From Desulfobacteraceae bacterium (GTDB taxonomy: Bacteria; Desulfobacterota; Desulfobacteria; Desulfobacterales; Desulfosarcinaceae), in contig JALVQM010000087.1 in NCBI GenBank assembly GCA_027025615.1, forward strand, positions 1-18,924: a DNA stretch of 18,924 nucleotides, given 5' to 3'. A model generated the notes under the pieces. It was given only the letters and a program-made list of their open reading frames with translations, was not told where the DNA came from and made no database searches. Position 1 is the first letter of the stretch, and each line of letters starts with the position of its first letter. Below are positions 1 to 8,200 of this stretch, in pieces. Position numbers and translations under genes: made by a program.

Positions 1-929
1 ATGATTCCGGTAAGGCAACCCACCGCCCCTGCAGCCTTGGCCAGTTCATCAACTTCAACTGTTATGCAGCGAATCCCATTTTCACGATAAAAGGCAAGGC
101 ATTTTGGATTACCGGCCGGCATTACTATTACACGCGGGGCAATAGTGACAAAATTCAATCCGAAGCCGGTCACGGCTTCATCCTGGTGTGGCAGAAATAT
201 CACTTTAACGTCCTCGGCTTCGAGGGCTTCGACCGCCGAATAAGCCAGTCTGGTGGGCCATGCAATTGCCAGGTGCCGGTCAACTATGCGCAACATCCCC
301 ATCAAATGCATGGTCCCATAGGGCATATCCACCACATGGGTTTCGACTCCCATGGGCTTAAGCACTGCTTCCAGCTGGGCGATGCCTTCTGCATTGGTCC
401 GCAAGCCACGGCCGATAATAACCTTGCGGGACGTAATCCACATGGCATCGGCTCCTTCGAATGTCCCTCCTCCACTTATGCTGCGGATAATCGGATAGCC
501 CAGTCGCGCCAGGGATGAAGCAACCCAGCGCTCTTCACCCGCCCTGACCTTGGAAGCAGGGCGAGCCAGGACAATACCTTCCGGCGTTGCAAAAAGCAGA
601 TCGGCAACAAACATCTGGTTAGGTGTAGGCCTGGCAGGGGGCTCAATGTAATGTACGGTTACACCGTTATCCCGATACACCTGAGCCAGGGTATCATGCT
701 GTTTGCAGGCCAGCTTCCAATCAAGGGGCTCAAGCATCTGTACTGAATCAGGATCGGCTGATTCAGCCAGCTCTTCACCGGGACGGTACATCAAAACGGT
801 CTTCAAAGGCCGCCACTCACTGGCAATACCACACTTGCCCCAAACAGTTCCCAGTTCCTCACGAAAAGACCCCTGGCGGCCTTGCCACCCCTTACCGCCA
901 TATGCGGACATTGCATGCAGATTTTTCAT
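1..929 (-). CDS. Arginine deiminase / amidinotransferase-superfamily enzyme (DDAH-like), 3' end cut by window
   Basis: The frame is open from ATG 929-927 to the window edge (309 codons). It reads as a guanidino-modifying enzyme, the superfamily of arginine deiminase, dimethylargininase and amidinotransferases. Visible family features are TPNQMF near residue 100, FEGAD at 157-161, GRGLRTNAEG near 173-182 (Arg/Asn substrate contacts in DDAH-like members), His208 in GTMHLMG as the likely general base, and Cys305 in GCLTG as the likely nucleophile. Only a few C-terminal residues should be missing. These enzymes attack the guanidinium carbon of arginine-like substrates through a Cys adduct; deiminase, dimethylargininase or transferase activity cannot be separated here. 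The start is supported by AAGGTGA five bases upstream of the ATG. It follows the DadA-like gene on the same strand after 94 bp, with a strong hairpin in the gap. Family call firm, substrate unknown. Confidence 0.85.
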   Translation of the reverse strand, partial: MKNLHAMSAYGGKGWQGRQGSFREELGTVWGKCGIASEWRPLKTVLMYRPGEELAESADPDSVQMLEPLDWKLACKQHDTLAQVYRDNGVTVHYIEPPARPTPNQMFVADLLFATPEGIVLARPASKVRAGEERWVASSLARLGYPIIRSISGGGTFEGADAMWITSRKVIIGRGLRTNAEGIAQLEAVLKPMGVETHVVDMPYGTMHLMGMLRIVDRHLAIAWPTRLAYSAVEALEAEDVKVIFLPHQDEAVTGFGLNFVTIAPRVIVMPAGNPKCLAFYRENGIRCITVEVDELAKAAGAVGCLTGI

Positions 930-960
930 TTGAGTCACCTTGATTTCCCTTTGGAAACAC

Positions 961-985
961 CTGCTGACAAGAATCTTGTCAGCAG
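961..985. repeat. Perfect 11-bp inverted repeat between the oxidoreductase and amidinotransferase genes
   Basis: CTGCTGACAAG at 961-971 and CTTGTCAGCAG at 975-985 are exact reverse complements around a 3-nt loop (AAT). The element lies 3' of the oxidoreductase stop and about 30 bp before the amidinotransferase start. Neither strand has a T-run directly after the stem, so it is not a classic intrinsic terminator. It could be an mRNA processing or stability hairpin, a weak attenuator, or a repressor operator. Confidence 0.8.
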
Positions 986-1023
986 TAAAAAGGTTCTTGG
1001 CCCAGATCATTTCCCGGCAAAAA

Positions 1024-2376
1024 TCAATAAAAGGTTCTAAAACGCTTTGCTGAAAACGGTTCCGGGTCAATATGCGGCCGTTGCTCACCAACAAGTTCTG
1101 CAATCAACTTACCAGTTGCCGGAGCCATTGATATGCCCAGCATTCCATGACCGGTTGCCAGAAACAGGTTTTCCCAGCCAGGCGCCCGGCCGATAACGGG
1201 CAGATCGTCGGGAGTCATGGGACGCACCGACACCCATTGTTCCTTCAAACGAGGGCCAAGGGGATCCCGCAGATATAACCTGGCAGCCTTCTTAAGGTTT
1301 GCCAGCCGCCGTGGGTTGAGGCTTAGATCAAAACCGGCAAACTCCAGGGTGCCGCCCAGTCTAAAACAACTGGGCCAGGGTGTAGCAACCACATTGCTCT
1401 CAAAAAGATAACACGGCAACCCAGGGCATTTAACAGGTCGTTGCATAGTAAGGCTGTATCCCTTGGCCGGTTCAACAGGCAGATTTACCCCGAGCCCTTT
1501 AAGCAAACCGCGACTCCAGGCCCCGGCGGCAACAACACAACTTGCAGCCAGGAATCGCCCCTTGTTCGTAGTAATTGCCGTTATTTTTTCTCCGGCTTTT
1601 TCAAATCCTTCCACTTTGCAATTTTCGAAAATCCGCACTTTCCTGGTCTTTAAAAACCCCTGCCATGACTCCAGCAAAAGATCGGGTCTTAAATGGGCCT
1701 CCGACCGGTGGAACCAGGCACCGTAAACATCGCCTCCAAGAGCCGGCTCCAAGCGAAAAAGATCTTTTCCCAAAACAGGCTCGGCATCCATTCCATATGG
1801 AATCAGCAGATTATTGGTTCGTTGATAATTATGAAACCGGGTCTGATCACGAAATACAATCAACAAGCCTTTTCGCTGCCACTCGCATTCCAGGCCGGTT
1901 TTACTCAGCAGGTGTGTGTAAAGCTCCATTGAAGAATTCAAAGCTGAAGCACGCGCCCTCATTGCCGCCTGTAAGTGCCACCGGTTGCACTTGGCGGCAA
2001 AACGCAGAAACCAGCCCAGCCTGGCAATATCCAGGCGGGGTTCAATTGACAAAGGCGAACTGCCCTTAATCATCCGCAAGATTTCACTGGTAACAGCTCC
2101 GGGAGCACAAAGAGGAAGGATATCGCTTGTGTATACAAGACCACAATTGGCGTGAGAAGCACCACTGCCGATCGAATCCTTTTCCAGAATGATTACCTGC
2201 ATTCCGGTCGCCTGCAGAAAATGAGCACAGGCTAAGCCGATTACTCCCCCTCCAATTATGATGACATCACAAAAAGCCCGATATCTTTGCCGGGCTTGGC
2301 TGTGTTGCTGTTTGGGAGTACCGCCTCCACCCTTGTGGGACTCGGTATGCGAACCATCTGCAGAGCCATTTAACAT
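1024..2376 (-). CDS. FAD-dependent amino acid oxidoreductase, DadA-like (DAO family)
   Basis: 450 aa. The FAD dinucleotide-binding fold is at residues 38-66: GGGVIG at 42-47, then Glu65 at the end of β2 for the adenosine ribose. The adjacent SGASHANCGLVY near 71-82 and the C-terminal MTPDDLPVIGRAPG...GHGMLGISMAPATG segment are typical of D-amino acid dehydrogenase small subunit and glycine/D-amino acid oxidase relatives. The likely reaction is oxidative deamination of a D- or imino-amino acid with electrons passed to FAD and the respiratory chain. The length slightly exceeds the usual 410-430 aa because of a hydrophilic, Gly/Gln/His-rich N-terminal extension of about 37 residues. No ATG, GTG or TTG lies between Met1 and the Rossmann strand, so the extension is probably real; GGAAA lies before the ATG. 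It sits between HD-GYP and amidinotransferase genes, suggesting amino acid catabolism. Substrate not determinable. Confidence 0.85.
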   Translation of the reverse strand: MLNGSADGSHTESHKGGGGTPKQQHSQARQRYRAFCDVIIIGGGVIGLACAHFLQATGMQVIILEKDSIGSGASHANCGLVYTSDILPLCAPGAVTSEILRMIKGSSPLSIEPRLDIARLGWFLRFAAKCNRWHLQAAMRARASALNSSMELYTHLLSKTGLECEWQRKGLLIVFRDQTRFHNYQRTNNLLIPYGMDAEPVLGKDLFRLEPALGGDVYGAWFHRSEAHLRPDLLLESWQGFLKTRKVRIFENCKVEGFEKAGEKITAITTNKGRFLAASCVVAAGAWSRGLLKGLGVNLPVEPAKGYSLTMQRPVKCPGLPCYLFESNVVATPWPSCFRLGGTLEFAGFDLSLNPRRLANLKKAARLYLRDPLGPRLKEQWVSVRPMTPDDLPVIGRAPGWENLFLATGHGMLGISMAPATGKLIAELVGEQRPHIDPEPFSAKRFRTFY

Positions 2377-2421
2377 TTCAGATTTCCATATTTTTTAAAA
2401 CAAATGGCTAAAAAAGAATCA

Positions 2422-2449
2422 AATATCCAGATCAACAAGCAATTATCAA
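2422..2449 (-). promoter_or_regulatory. Possible sigma-70 promoter for the DadA-like gene
   Basis: On the minus strand TTGATA (2449-2444) and GATATT (2427-2422) are separated by 16 bp, about 45 bp upstream of the start codon. The -35 overlaps a small palindrome, CAATT-ATC-AATTG. The -10 match is only 4 of 6, so this is tentative; read-through from the HD-GYP gene is the alternative. Confidence 0.3.
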
Positions 2450-2497
2450 TTGTAAAAACCGGGAGTAAACAACCACCAGGACTTTAAGGCGCAAACC

Positions 2498-3127
2498 TTA
2501 AGCAAGGCCGTTTGTGCCTATTTCGTTTATGAAGGTTTCCACCAGTTCACCGGCCAGGCAGGAACCCGCCATGTCTTTCAACATGGCCATGGCTTGGGGC
2601 ACACTTTTCCGTTTTTGGTAAGGACGGTCTGTAGTCATTGCGTCAAAACAGTCAGCAATACTGATAATCCGCGCGCCAAGGGGAATCTGGTGCTCGGTCA
2701 GGCCAAAAGGATATCCCATACCATCTACCCGCTCGTGATGATAAAGGATCAAGGGGGCTGCCGGTTTAAGGAAGGCGAAATAATTCAGAAGCAAGGCCCC
2801 TGTAACCGGATGACATTTTACCTCGGCCCGCATCCGTGCTGAAAGCCGGGCATCGGCATTGCTGAATATACGATCACTGAAACCGAGTTTGCCGATATCG
2901 TGAAGAAAACCACCCAAGGCTGCCCAAAAGGTTTCCTGCTCCGACAGTCCCAGCCTGACAGCCAATCGGAAAGAATAGATAGCCACCCTGAGACCATGAT
3001 TTCTTGTATAGGGATCTCTTTGCTCCAGGGCATCTGCCAGTGATTTTAAAACCGGCTGCCCGCAGACTGCCAGCATCAGAGAGTTGAAATTCTTCTGTCG
3101 TGAACTGCTACAGACTGTTGCAGTCAT
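2498..3127 (-). CDS. Stand-alone HD-GYP domain protein, predicted c-di-GMP phosphodiesterase
   Basis: 209 aa, consisting almost entirely of an HD-GYP domain. Visible hallmark residues in order are DPYTRNHGLRV at 38-48, His76-Asp77 in HDIGK, His106-Pro in the KCHP segment, His130-His131-Glu, GYP at 138-140 within DGMGYPFGL, Asp159 and Asp162, and DAMTTDRPYQ at 162-171. All metal-ligand positions known for the family appear present, so hydrolysis of c-di-GMP to pGpG/GMP is expected. There is no REC, PAS, GAF or membrane segment, so any signal must come from expression or partner proteins. Expression starts from a near-consensus promoter 53-81 bp upstream, and GAGG precedes the ATG at a rather long spacing. 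A GGDEF protein lies about 5 kb away. Activity is inferred from motifs only. Confidence 0.9.
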   Translation of the reverse strand: MTATVCSSSRQKNFNSLMLAVCGQPVLKSLADALEQRDPYTRNHGLRVAIYSFRLAVRLGLSEQETFWAALGGFLHDIGKLGFSDRIFSNADARLSARMRAEVKCHPVTGALLLNYFAFLKPAAPLILYHHERVDGMGYPFGLTEHQIPLGARIISIADCFDAMTTDRPYQKRKSVPQAMAMLKDMAGSCLAGELVETFINEIGTNGLA

Positions 3128-3179
3128 CTTAAAGCGACCTCGATTTGCAAATCTTATTTCCCTGCCGGGAAAGTCTGGT

Positions 3180-3208
3180 ACTATAAGAAAGGCAATTGCT
3201 TATGTCAA
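3180..3208 (-). promoter_or_regulatory. Near-consensus sigma-70 promoter of the HD-GYP gene
   Basis: On the minus strand TTGACA (3208-3203), an exact 17-bp spacer and TATAGT (3185-3180) give 11 of 12 consensus bases. The start site should fall near 3173, leaving a leader of about 46 nt before the ATG at 3127. This predicts strong, largely constitutive transcription. Confidence 0.7.
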
Positions 3209-3291
3209 GCAAACATAATAGTTTAATAGAAAGTAGGCGCTGAGGGAAAGCAAATGTTTTGGCCGGCATTGCCGTGAAACAAAAGTTTACA

Positions 3292-3320
3292 TTGCCAACA
3301 AATCAACAAGAGAATATATA
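3292..3320 (+). promoter_or_regulatory. Possible sigma-70 promoter of the DUF3187 gene
   Basis: TTGCCA (3292-3297), a 17-bp spacer and TATATA (3315-3320) lie in an AT-rich stretch about 80 bp upstream of the ATG at 3401. The -35 matches 5 of 6 and the -10 matches 4 of 6. Confidence 0.4.
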
Positions 3321-3400
3321 AAAAACTCCTTCTTTATCATCTGATTTTGTTGGCTATATATACTGCTCAGGCACTTGAATTGCAAAAATACGGGAAAATC

Positions 3401-4510
3401 ATGAAAAAAAAATACGCCGTACCAGTCAATTGCTGTTGCCGCCGATTTCGTCGATCCGCCCTTGTGCTTCTTTTCCTAACCACATTATGCGGCTCGTTTA
3501 TAAGCCGGCCGTTTGCCTGGGGTGCAGAAACATCTTCACCGCTATTGCTTGACAAACAATTAACCCCGGTTCTCAGTCGATTCTGCGGTGGGGAGGTGGG
3601 TTATGGCCCTCTGCGTCTTGAGAGCCAATCCCCATTTCAATCTCTCCGCCTCCAGCTTAGACCGATGGCACCGACTTACCAGGTACCCGGGACATGGGAG
3701 GTTGGGGCCACGATGAGCCTTGCCAATGTCTGGGCCAATTCACCGGGAAATTACCTCATCGACTATGAAAGTCTCAACACAACTCTTTTTGCCGCTTACG
3801 GGATCAACCAAGCTTTACGGATAGAAATCGGCCTGGAAGAAAGACGGGTTTTCGGCGGCATCATGGATAGTTTCATAACAGATTTCCACGATTTTTTCGG
3901 ACTTGACCAGGACGGCAGGGATAGTACTCCTTTTGGGCTGGTTCAAATTGAAATACTGGATAACAAGGGCAATTCTCTATTATCCTATAATCAGGGCAGT
4001 GGTGTCTATTCACGTTCCATCACGGCTTATCTGGAACATCGCCTGACATGCGGCTCAACTAAATTACCGGCCCTGTCTTACGCCGTGTCTTTACGTTACG
4101 ATACCGAAGGCCAACACATGCTGGATCGCGATTTCCCGTTCGACCTGGGCTTATCTCTTTCAGCAGCAAAAAAAATAGGTCCCTTAAATGCATATTTGTC
4201 TGCCGGTCTTTTCTGGTACGGCAGTACAAAAATCCAAAAGATAGACCTGAAAAGAACCCAGACAGCCCTGATGACCGGGCTTGAATGGCGTTATACAGCC
4301 ACCCAATCATTGTTGTTTCAATGCCTGGTTACCGAAGGTTCCGCTAAAAATCTGGGGCCATTTTCCGATGCCTCTTATGAAGTTACTTTGGGCTGGAAAT
4401 GGGCAGTAATACCTTCCGGTGTTCTGGAAGTGGGCCTGATAGAAAATATAATAATCTGGGACAACAGTCCTGACTTCGGCGTTCATTCCGGTTTCAGTTA
4501 CCGTTTTTAG
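3401..4510 (+). CDS. DUF3187-family protein, probable outer-membrane β-barrel
   Basis: 369 aa from the ATG at 3401. The N-terminus is a signal peptide: a basic MKKK... and RRFRR region, the hydrophobic core ALVLLFLTTLC, and likely cleavage around AWGA before ETSS. The mature part has alternating-polarity strands and ends in Tyr-Arg-Phe, a terminal aromatic typical of outer-membrane barrels. Segments such as TWEVGATMSLANVW, YLIDYESLNTTL and RIEIGLEERRVFGG followed by ITDFHDFFGLDQDGR resemble DUF3187 proteins as I remember them. The function of that family is not established. The frame is open further upstream to a TTG at 3347, but the ATG gives a clean signal peptide and is preferred, although its ribosome site (GGGAAAA) is weak. 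The last 17 bases overlap the convergent coaE gene. Confidence 0.75.
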   Translation: MKKKYAVPVNCCCRRFRRSALVLLFLTTLCGSFISRPFAWGAETSSPLLLDKQLTPVLSRFCGGEVGYGPLRLESQSPFQSLRLQLRPMAPTYQVPGTWEVGATMSLANVWANSPGNYLIDYESLNTTLFAAYGINQALRIEIGLEERRVFGGIMDSFITDFHDFFGLDQDGRDSTPFGLVQIEILDNKGNSLLSYNQGSGVYSRSITAYLEHRLTCGSTKLPALSYAVSLRYDTEGQHMLDRDFPFDLGLSLSAAKKIGPLNAYLSAGLFWYGSTKIQKIDLKRTQTALMTGLEWRYTATQSLLFQCLVTEGSAKNLGPFSDASYEVTLGWKWAVIPSGVLEVGLIENIIIWDNSPDFGVHSGFSYRF

Positions 4511-5117
4511 TATTTCCCGCCTTTTGCAAAAGTTGCCCATATACATACTCGGTTTGCCGGCGGGTATCTTCCAGGTTGCCGCTATTGTCGATCACTATTG
4601 TGGCCAATTGCTTTTTTTCTTCCAGGGGCATCTGACTCCTAATACGGGCCGTGGCTTGTTCCGCATTGAGTCTGTCTCTTGCCATCAAGCGTTTCAACTG
4701 CAGGTGTTCAGGAATATAGACGACTATTATTTCATCAAATCCGTGATCCATGCCGGATTCGAAAAGCAGAGGGATATCCTGGACAACAACGGCTCCAGGA
4801 TTCCGTCGGCGTATTTCTTCGACGGCAGCATTGATCCGGCTACGTACCAAGGGGTGGATGATTTTTTCCAGCAATGCTCTTTTTTCAGGATCATTAAATA
4901 CAAGGCTGCCCAATGTCTTGCGGTCTATTTGTCCATCGCCGGCCAGAATCTGTTCGCCGAAAGTGTCGACAACCGCCTTCCAACCCGGGGTTTTCCGGGC
5001 TACAGCCTCATGGGCCATCAGGTCGGCATCCAGCACCACCGCCCCCAATTCCGCAAACCATCCGGCAACAGTAGATTTACCACTGGCGATCCCACCTGTC
5101 AGCCCCGCAAGCAACAT
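4494..5117 (-). CDS. coaE: Dephospho-CoA kinase
   Basis: 207 aa, the normal length for CoaE, which phosphorylates the 3'-hydroxyl of dephospho-CoA with ATP in the last step of coenzyme A synthesis in the cytoplasm. The Walker A motif is GGIASGKST at residues 8-16, followed by LDADLMAHEAV at 29-39 (the DAD dephospho-CoA contact). DIPLLFESGMD lies in the middle, and the lid segment is LMARDRLNAEQATARIRSQM. ATG 5117 is preceded by AGGGA at a 7-nt spacing. Its stop lies inside the 3' end of the convergent DUF3187 gene. It diverges from the hybrid kinase gene and its predicted promoter shares -10 bases with that of the kinase. No pantothenate or CoA genes are adjacent. Confidence 0.95.
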   Translation of the reverse strand: MLLAGLTGGIASGKSTVAGWFAELGAVVLDADLMAHEAVARKTPGWKAVVDTFGEQILAGDGQIDRKTLGSLVFNDPEKRALLEKIIHPLVRSRINAAVEEIRRRNPGAVVVQDIPLLFESGMDHGFDEIIVVYIPEHLQLKRLMARDRLNAEQATARIRSQMPLEEKKQLATIVIDNSGNLEDTRRQTEYVYGQLLQKAGNTKNGN

Positions 5118-5166
5118 CGGTATTCCCTGTTCTTTTATGAATAAACAAGCTGACGCCTGTCTTGGC

Positions 5167-5196
5167 TTGACACCTTCAAGCTCTGCAAACTATATT
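5167..5196 (+). promoter_or_regulatory. Predicted sigma-70 promoter of the hybrid sensor kinase
   Basis: TTGACA (5167-5172), an 18-bp spacer and TATATT (5191-5196) give 11 of 12 consensus bases. The start would be near 5203, about 33 nt before the ATG at 5236. It shares positions 5191-5194 with the -10 of the coaE promoter on the other strand. Confidence 0.65.
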
Positions 5197-5217
5197 GAAA
5201 ACTCAATAAATTGGCAA
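5189..5217 (-). promoter_or_regulatory. Predicted sigma-70 promoter of coaE
   Basis: On the minus strand TTGCCA (5217-5212), a 17-bp spacer and TATAGT (5194-5189) give 10 of 12 consensus bases. The transcript would start near 5182, with a leader of about 65 nt. The -10 overlaps the -10 of the plus-strand kinase promoter. Confidence 0.6.
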
Positions 5218-5235
5218 CCCAATCCAGGGGTAAAC

Positions 5236-8200
5236 ATGCGTCTATTTTACCTGAGGTTTGTAGTAAGGCTATGGGTATGCTGCATTGTTCTGTTTGCAGC
5301 TTCTGCCAATGCTGCACCCCCCAGGGTACTGCTGTTGCACTCATATCATCAAGGGTATAAATGGACTGACGACATCACTAAATCCGTTCTTGAAACCCTG
5401 GCACTCGATCCTCTTAATCCTTCGGTTTTCATTGAGTATCTTGACGCCAAGCGAATGACCCATCAAAAATTGTTCGAGTGCCTCACCAAGTTGTTGAAAA
5501 TCAAATACACGCCCAACTTTTTCTCGGTCATCATTGCGGCAGACAACAATGCCCTGGCCTTTATGCAAAGCGAGGCAACCCGCCTGTTCAATGACAAACC
5601 GGTTGTATTCTGCGGGGCTGATTACGTAACCAGGAAGGATTATGCCGGAATAAAGCAGGTAACGGGAGTCAACGAGGCCGCCGACATCCAAAAAACTCTG
5701 GACACGGCCCTCAGGCTTCACCCTAAAACCCGGCAACTGGTCTTTGTAGTTGACAAAAGCTCCACCGGCCGAAAAGTTCACTCCCAGATAGATAAACTGG
5801 CAACTGAGTATCCCCAAATCAGGTTCAAATTCTGGGACAATTTATCACTGGAAGAAATGGAAAGAGCTGCTGAACGACTTACTTCCGGTGACCTTGTTTT
5901 TTTCACCTATTTTTCCCGTGACAGCCATGGTCGTTATTGGCCATTTGATCAGGGCATAAGGCGTCTGGCAAACCATTGCAATGTACCAATTTACGGTGCC
6001 TGGGATCTCAACCTGGGATACGGCATAGTCGGCGGTATGCTGGCAAGTGGTCGCTTCCAGGGGCAAAAAGCTGCCGAACTGGCCCTCCAGGTTCTTCACG
6101 GACGTCCGGCCAGCTCCATCCCGGTGGTAACCAAAAGTCCTAACCGGTTCATGTTCGATTACGTTCAAATGCGACGTTTTGATATCACCACCGGAGACCT
6201 GCCCGAAGGCAGCCTGATCATTAATCGTCCCTATTCCATTTACGAACGTCACAAGGTCCTGGTGTGGATCGTACTCGGCGGAATAATCGGATTGCATTTC
6301 ATAATTTTCAGCCTGGCTCTTAATATATTCCGTCGCAGAAAAGCCGAGGACCGGATAAGAAAAAGCCAACGCCGTTTCAACACTATCCTGACCACAGCCA
6401 ACGAAGGTTTCTGGGAAACCGATGCCAGCGGCGTCATTGTAGATGTCAATCCTGAAATGACAGCCATTATGGGAAGGCCCCGCCGATCGATCATCGGCAA
6501 ACGGATAAGTGATTTTATTTCACGTAACGACACAGATGCTCCATACCAGGACCTGATGGATGGCAGATTCGAAATCAAATGCACTTTCGAAGTTCAAATC
6601 AGAAGGCCTGATAAAACATCTGTAAATTGCTTATTCAACATAACACCCTTGTTTGACGAAACAGGAGAATTCACCGGTGCCTTTGCCATGGTAACCGATA
6701 TTACCGGTGTCAAGGCTGCCGAAGAAGCCGTCCTGAAGAGTGAAGCTCTGCTGCGGGCAACTTTCGAATCCACAGAAGACGGGCTGGTAGTAGTAAATCA
6801 AGCAGGGCAGGTCACGTACATGAACCAGGTTTTTCGCCAAATATGGAAAATCCCCCAGGCACTGGTCGATGATCCCGACACGGCACTTTTACGTGACCAT
6901 TTGATTGGGATGGTAAAATCACCGGACACCGTACTTGGCAAAGTCCGCCAGATGAGCCGCTCTAAAAGCAAGATGCTTGAAACCATAGAGCTGTCCGACG
7001 GGCGTATCCTCGAAATCTACTCCTACTCCCTGCTTATGAGGGGCAAACGTGCAGGCCGGGTTTGGTGGTTCCGGGATGTGACTTCACGCAAGCACATGGA
7101 GTCACAATTGATACAAGCGCAAAAGATGGAGGCCGTAGGAACCCTTGCCGGAGGCATAGCCCACGATTTTAACAACAGGCTCCAAACCATTTCCGGTTAT
7201 ACCCAGTTGCTTTTGCTCGACAAAAACCAGGAAAGCCCGGACCGGCTTAAACTTCTGGCAATTGAAAAAGCGGTTAAACGTTCCTGCCAGTTGACCGAGC
7301 AGCTTCTGATGTTCAGCCGAAAAATCGAAAGTCAACTGAAACCAATCGATCTTAACAATGAAGTACAAACAGTAAAAGCTTTGCTTATGCGGGCGCTGCC
7401 ACGCTCAATCACGATCGAGCTGGAACTGGACAAACATCTACACATTATCAATGCCGATCCTTCCCAGATTGAACAGATAATCATGAACCTGGGAATTAAC
7501 GCCAGTCACGCCATGCCAAACGGGGGCCGGCTCAACATCAGGACGGAAAACGTAATTCTTGACGACAAGTTTTGTAAAAGCCACGTCGGCTTTACTCCGG
7601 GAAAGTACGTGTGTCTGACGGTCCAGGATACCGGCATGGGAATGAAACCAGAAGTTCTCGAAAGAATTTTTGAACCGTTTTTCACAACCAAGCCTGAGGG
7701 TATGGGTACCGGGCTAGGGCTATCCATGGTTCACGGTATCATCAAAAACCATCAGGGGCATATCCTTTGTTCCAGTATGCCGGGCAGCGGCACCCGTTTC
7801 GAAATATACTTCCCGGCCCTGCTGGTAACTTCTGAACACGAGCTTGCAACCGACAATGTCGCCAGCAAGCTAAAAGGTGGAGTTGAAACCATCCTGCTGG
7901 TGGACGATGAACCGGACAACCTGGAAATTGGAGCCAGCCTGCTGGAAAGGTTCGGCTACCAGGTGTTGACTGCCGAAAACGGAACAAACGCCCTGGAATT
8001 GTTTAAATCCAAGTCAAAAAGTATCGCATTGACAATTTTGGATCTTGATCTGCCCGCTGTTGATGGCAGACAGGTTCTGGAGACCATGTTGGCAATGGAT
8101 CCGGGGGCCAAGGTTCTGATAGCATCGGGCCATGGCACCGACGCGGCTGTCCAGGGTGCCATCGGGGCCGGAGCGGCCGGCTTCATCAAAAAACCTTATC

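Noticed and set aside
1575..2069. 164-codon plus-strand frame inside the DadA-like gene
   Set aside because: The opposite strand encodes a clear FAD enzyme with matching motifs.
2484..2501. TTAAGG-CGCAAA-CCTTAA hairpin at the end of the HD-GYP gene
   Set aside because: The stem is short and AT-rich, includes the stop codon, and no T-run follows on the minus strand, so I do not call a terminator.
3347..3400. TTG start adding 18 residues to the DUF3187 protein
   Set aside because: The ATG at 3401 gives a standard signal peptide, while the added residues would bury it.
4521..4532. 12-bp perfect palindrome CTTTTGCAAAAG
   Set aside because: It lies in the coaE coding region, has no loop or T-run to act as a terminator, and such short AT-rich palindromes occur by chance.
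4524..5144. 206-codon plus-strand frame over coaE
   Set aside because: Antisense to a well-supported kinase gene, with no recognisable protein features.
4750..5235. Open frame extending the hybrid kinase upstream by 162 codons
   Set aside because: It is antisense to coaE, has no signal peptide at its start, and the ATG at 5236 has a good ribosome site, signal peptide and promoter.
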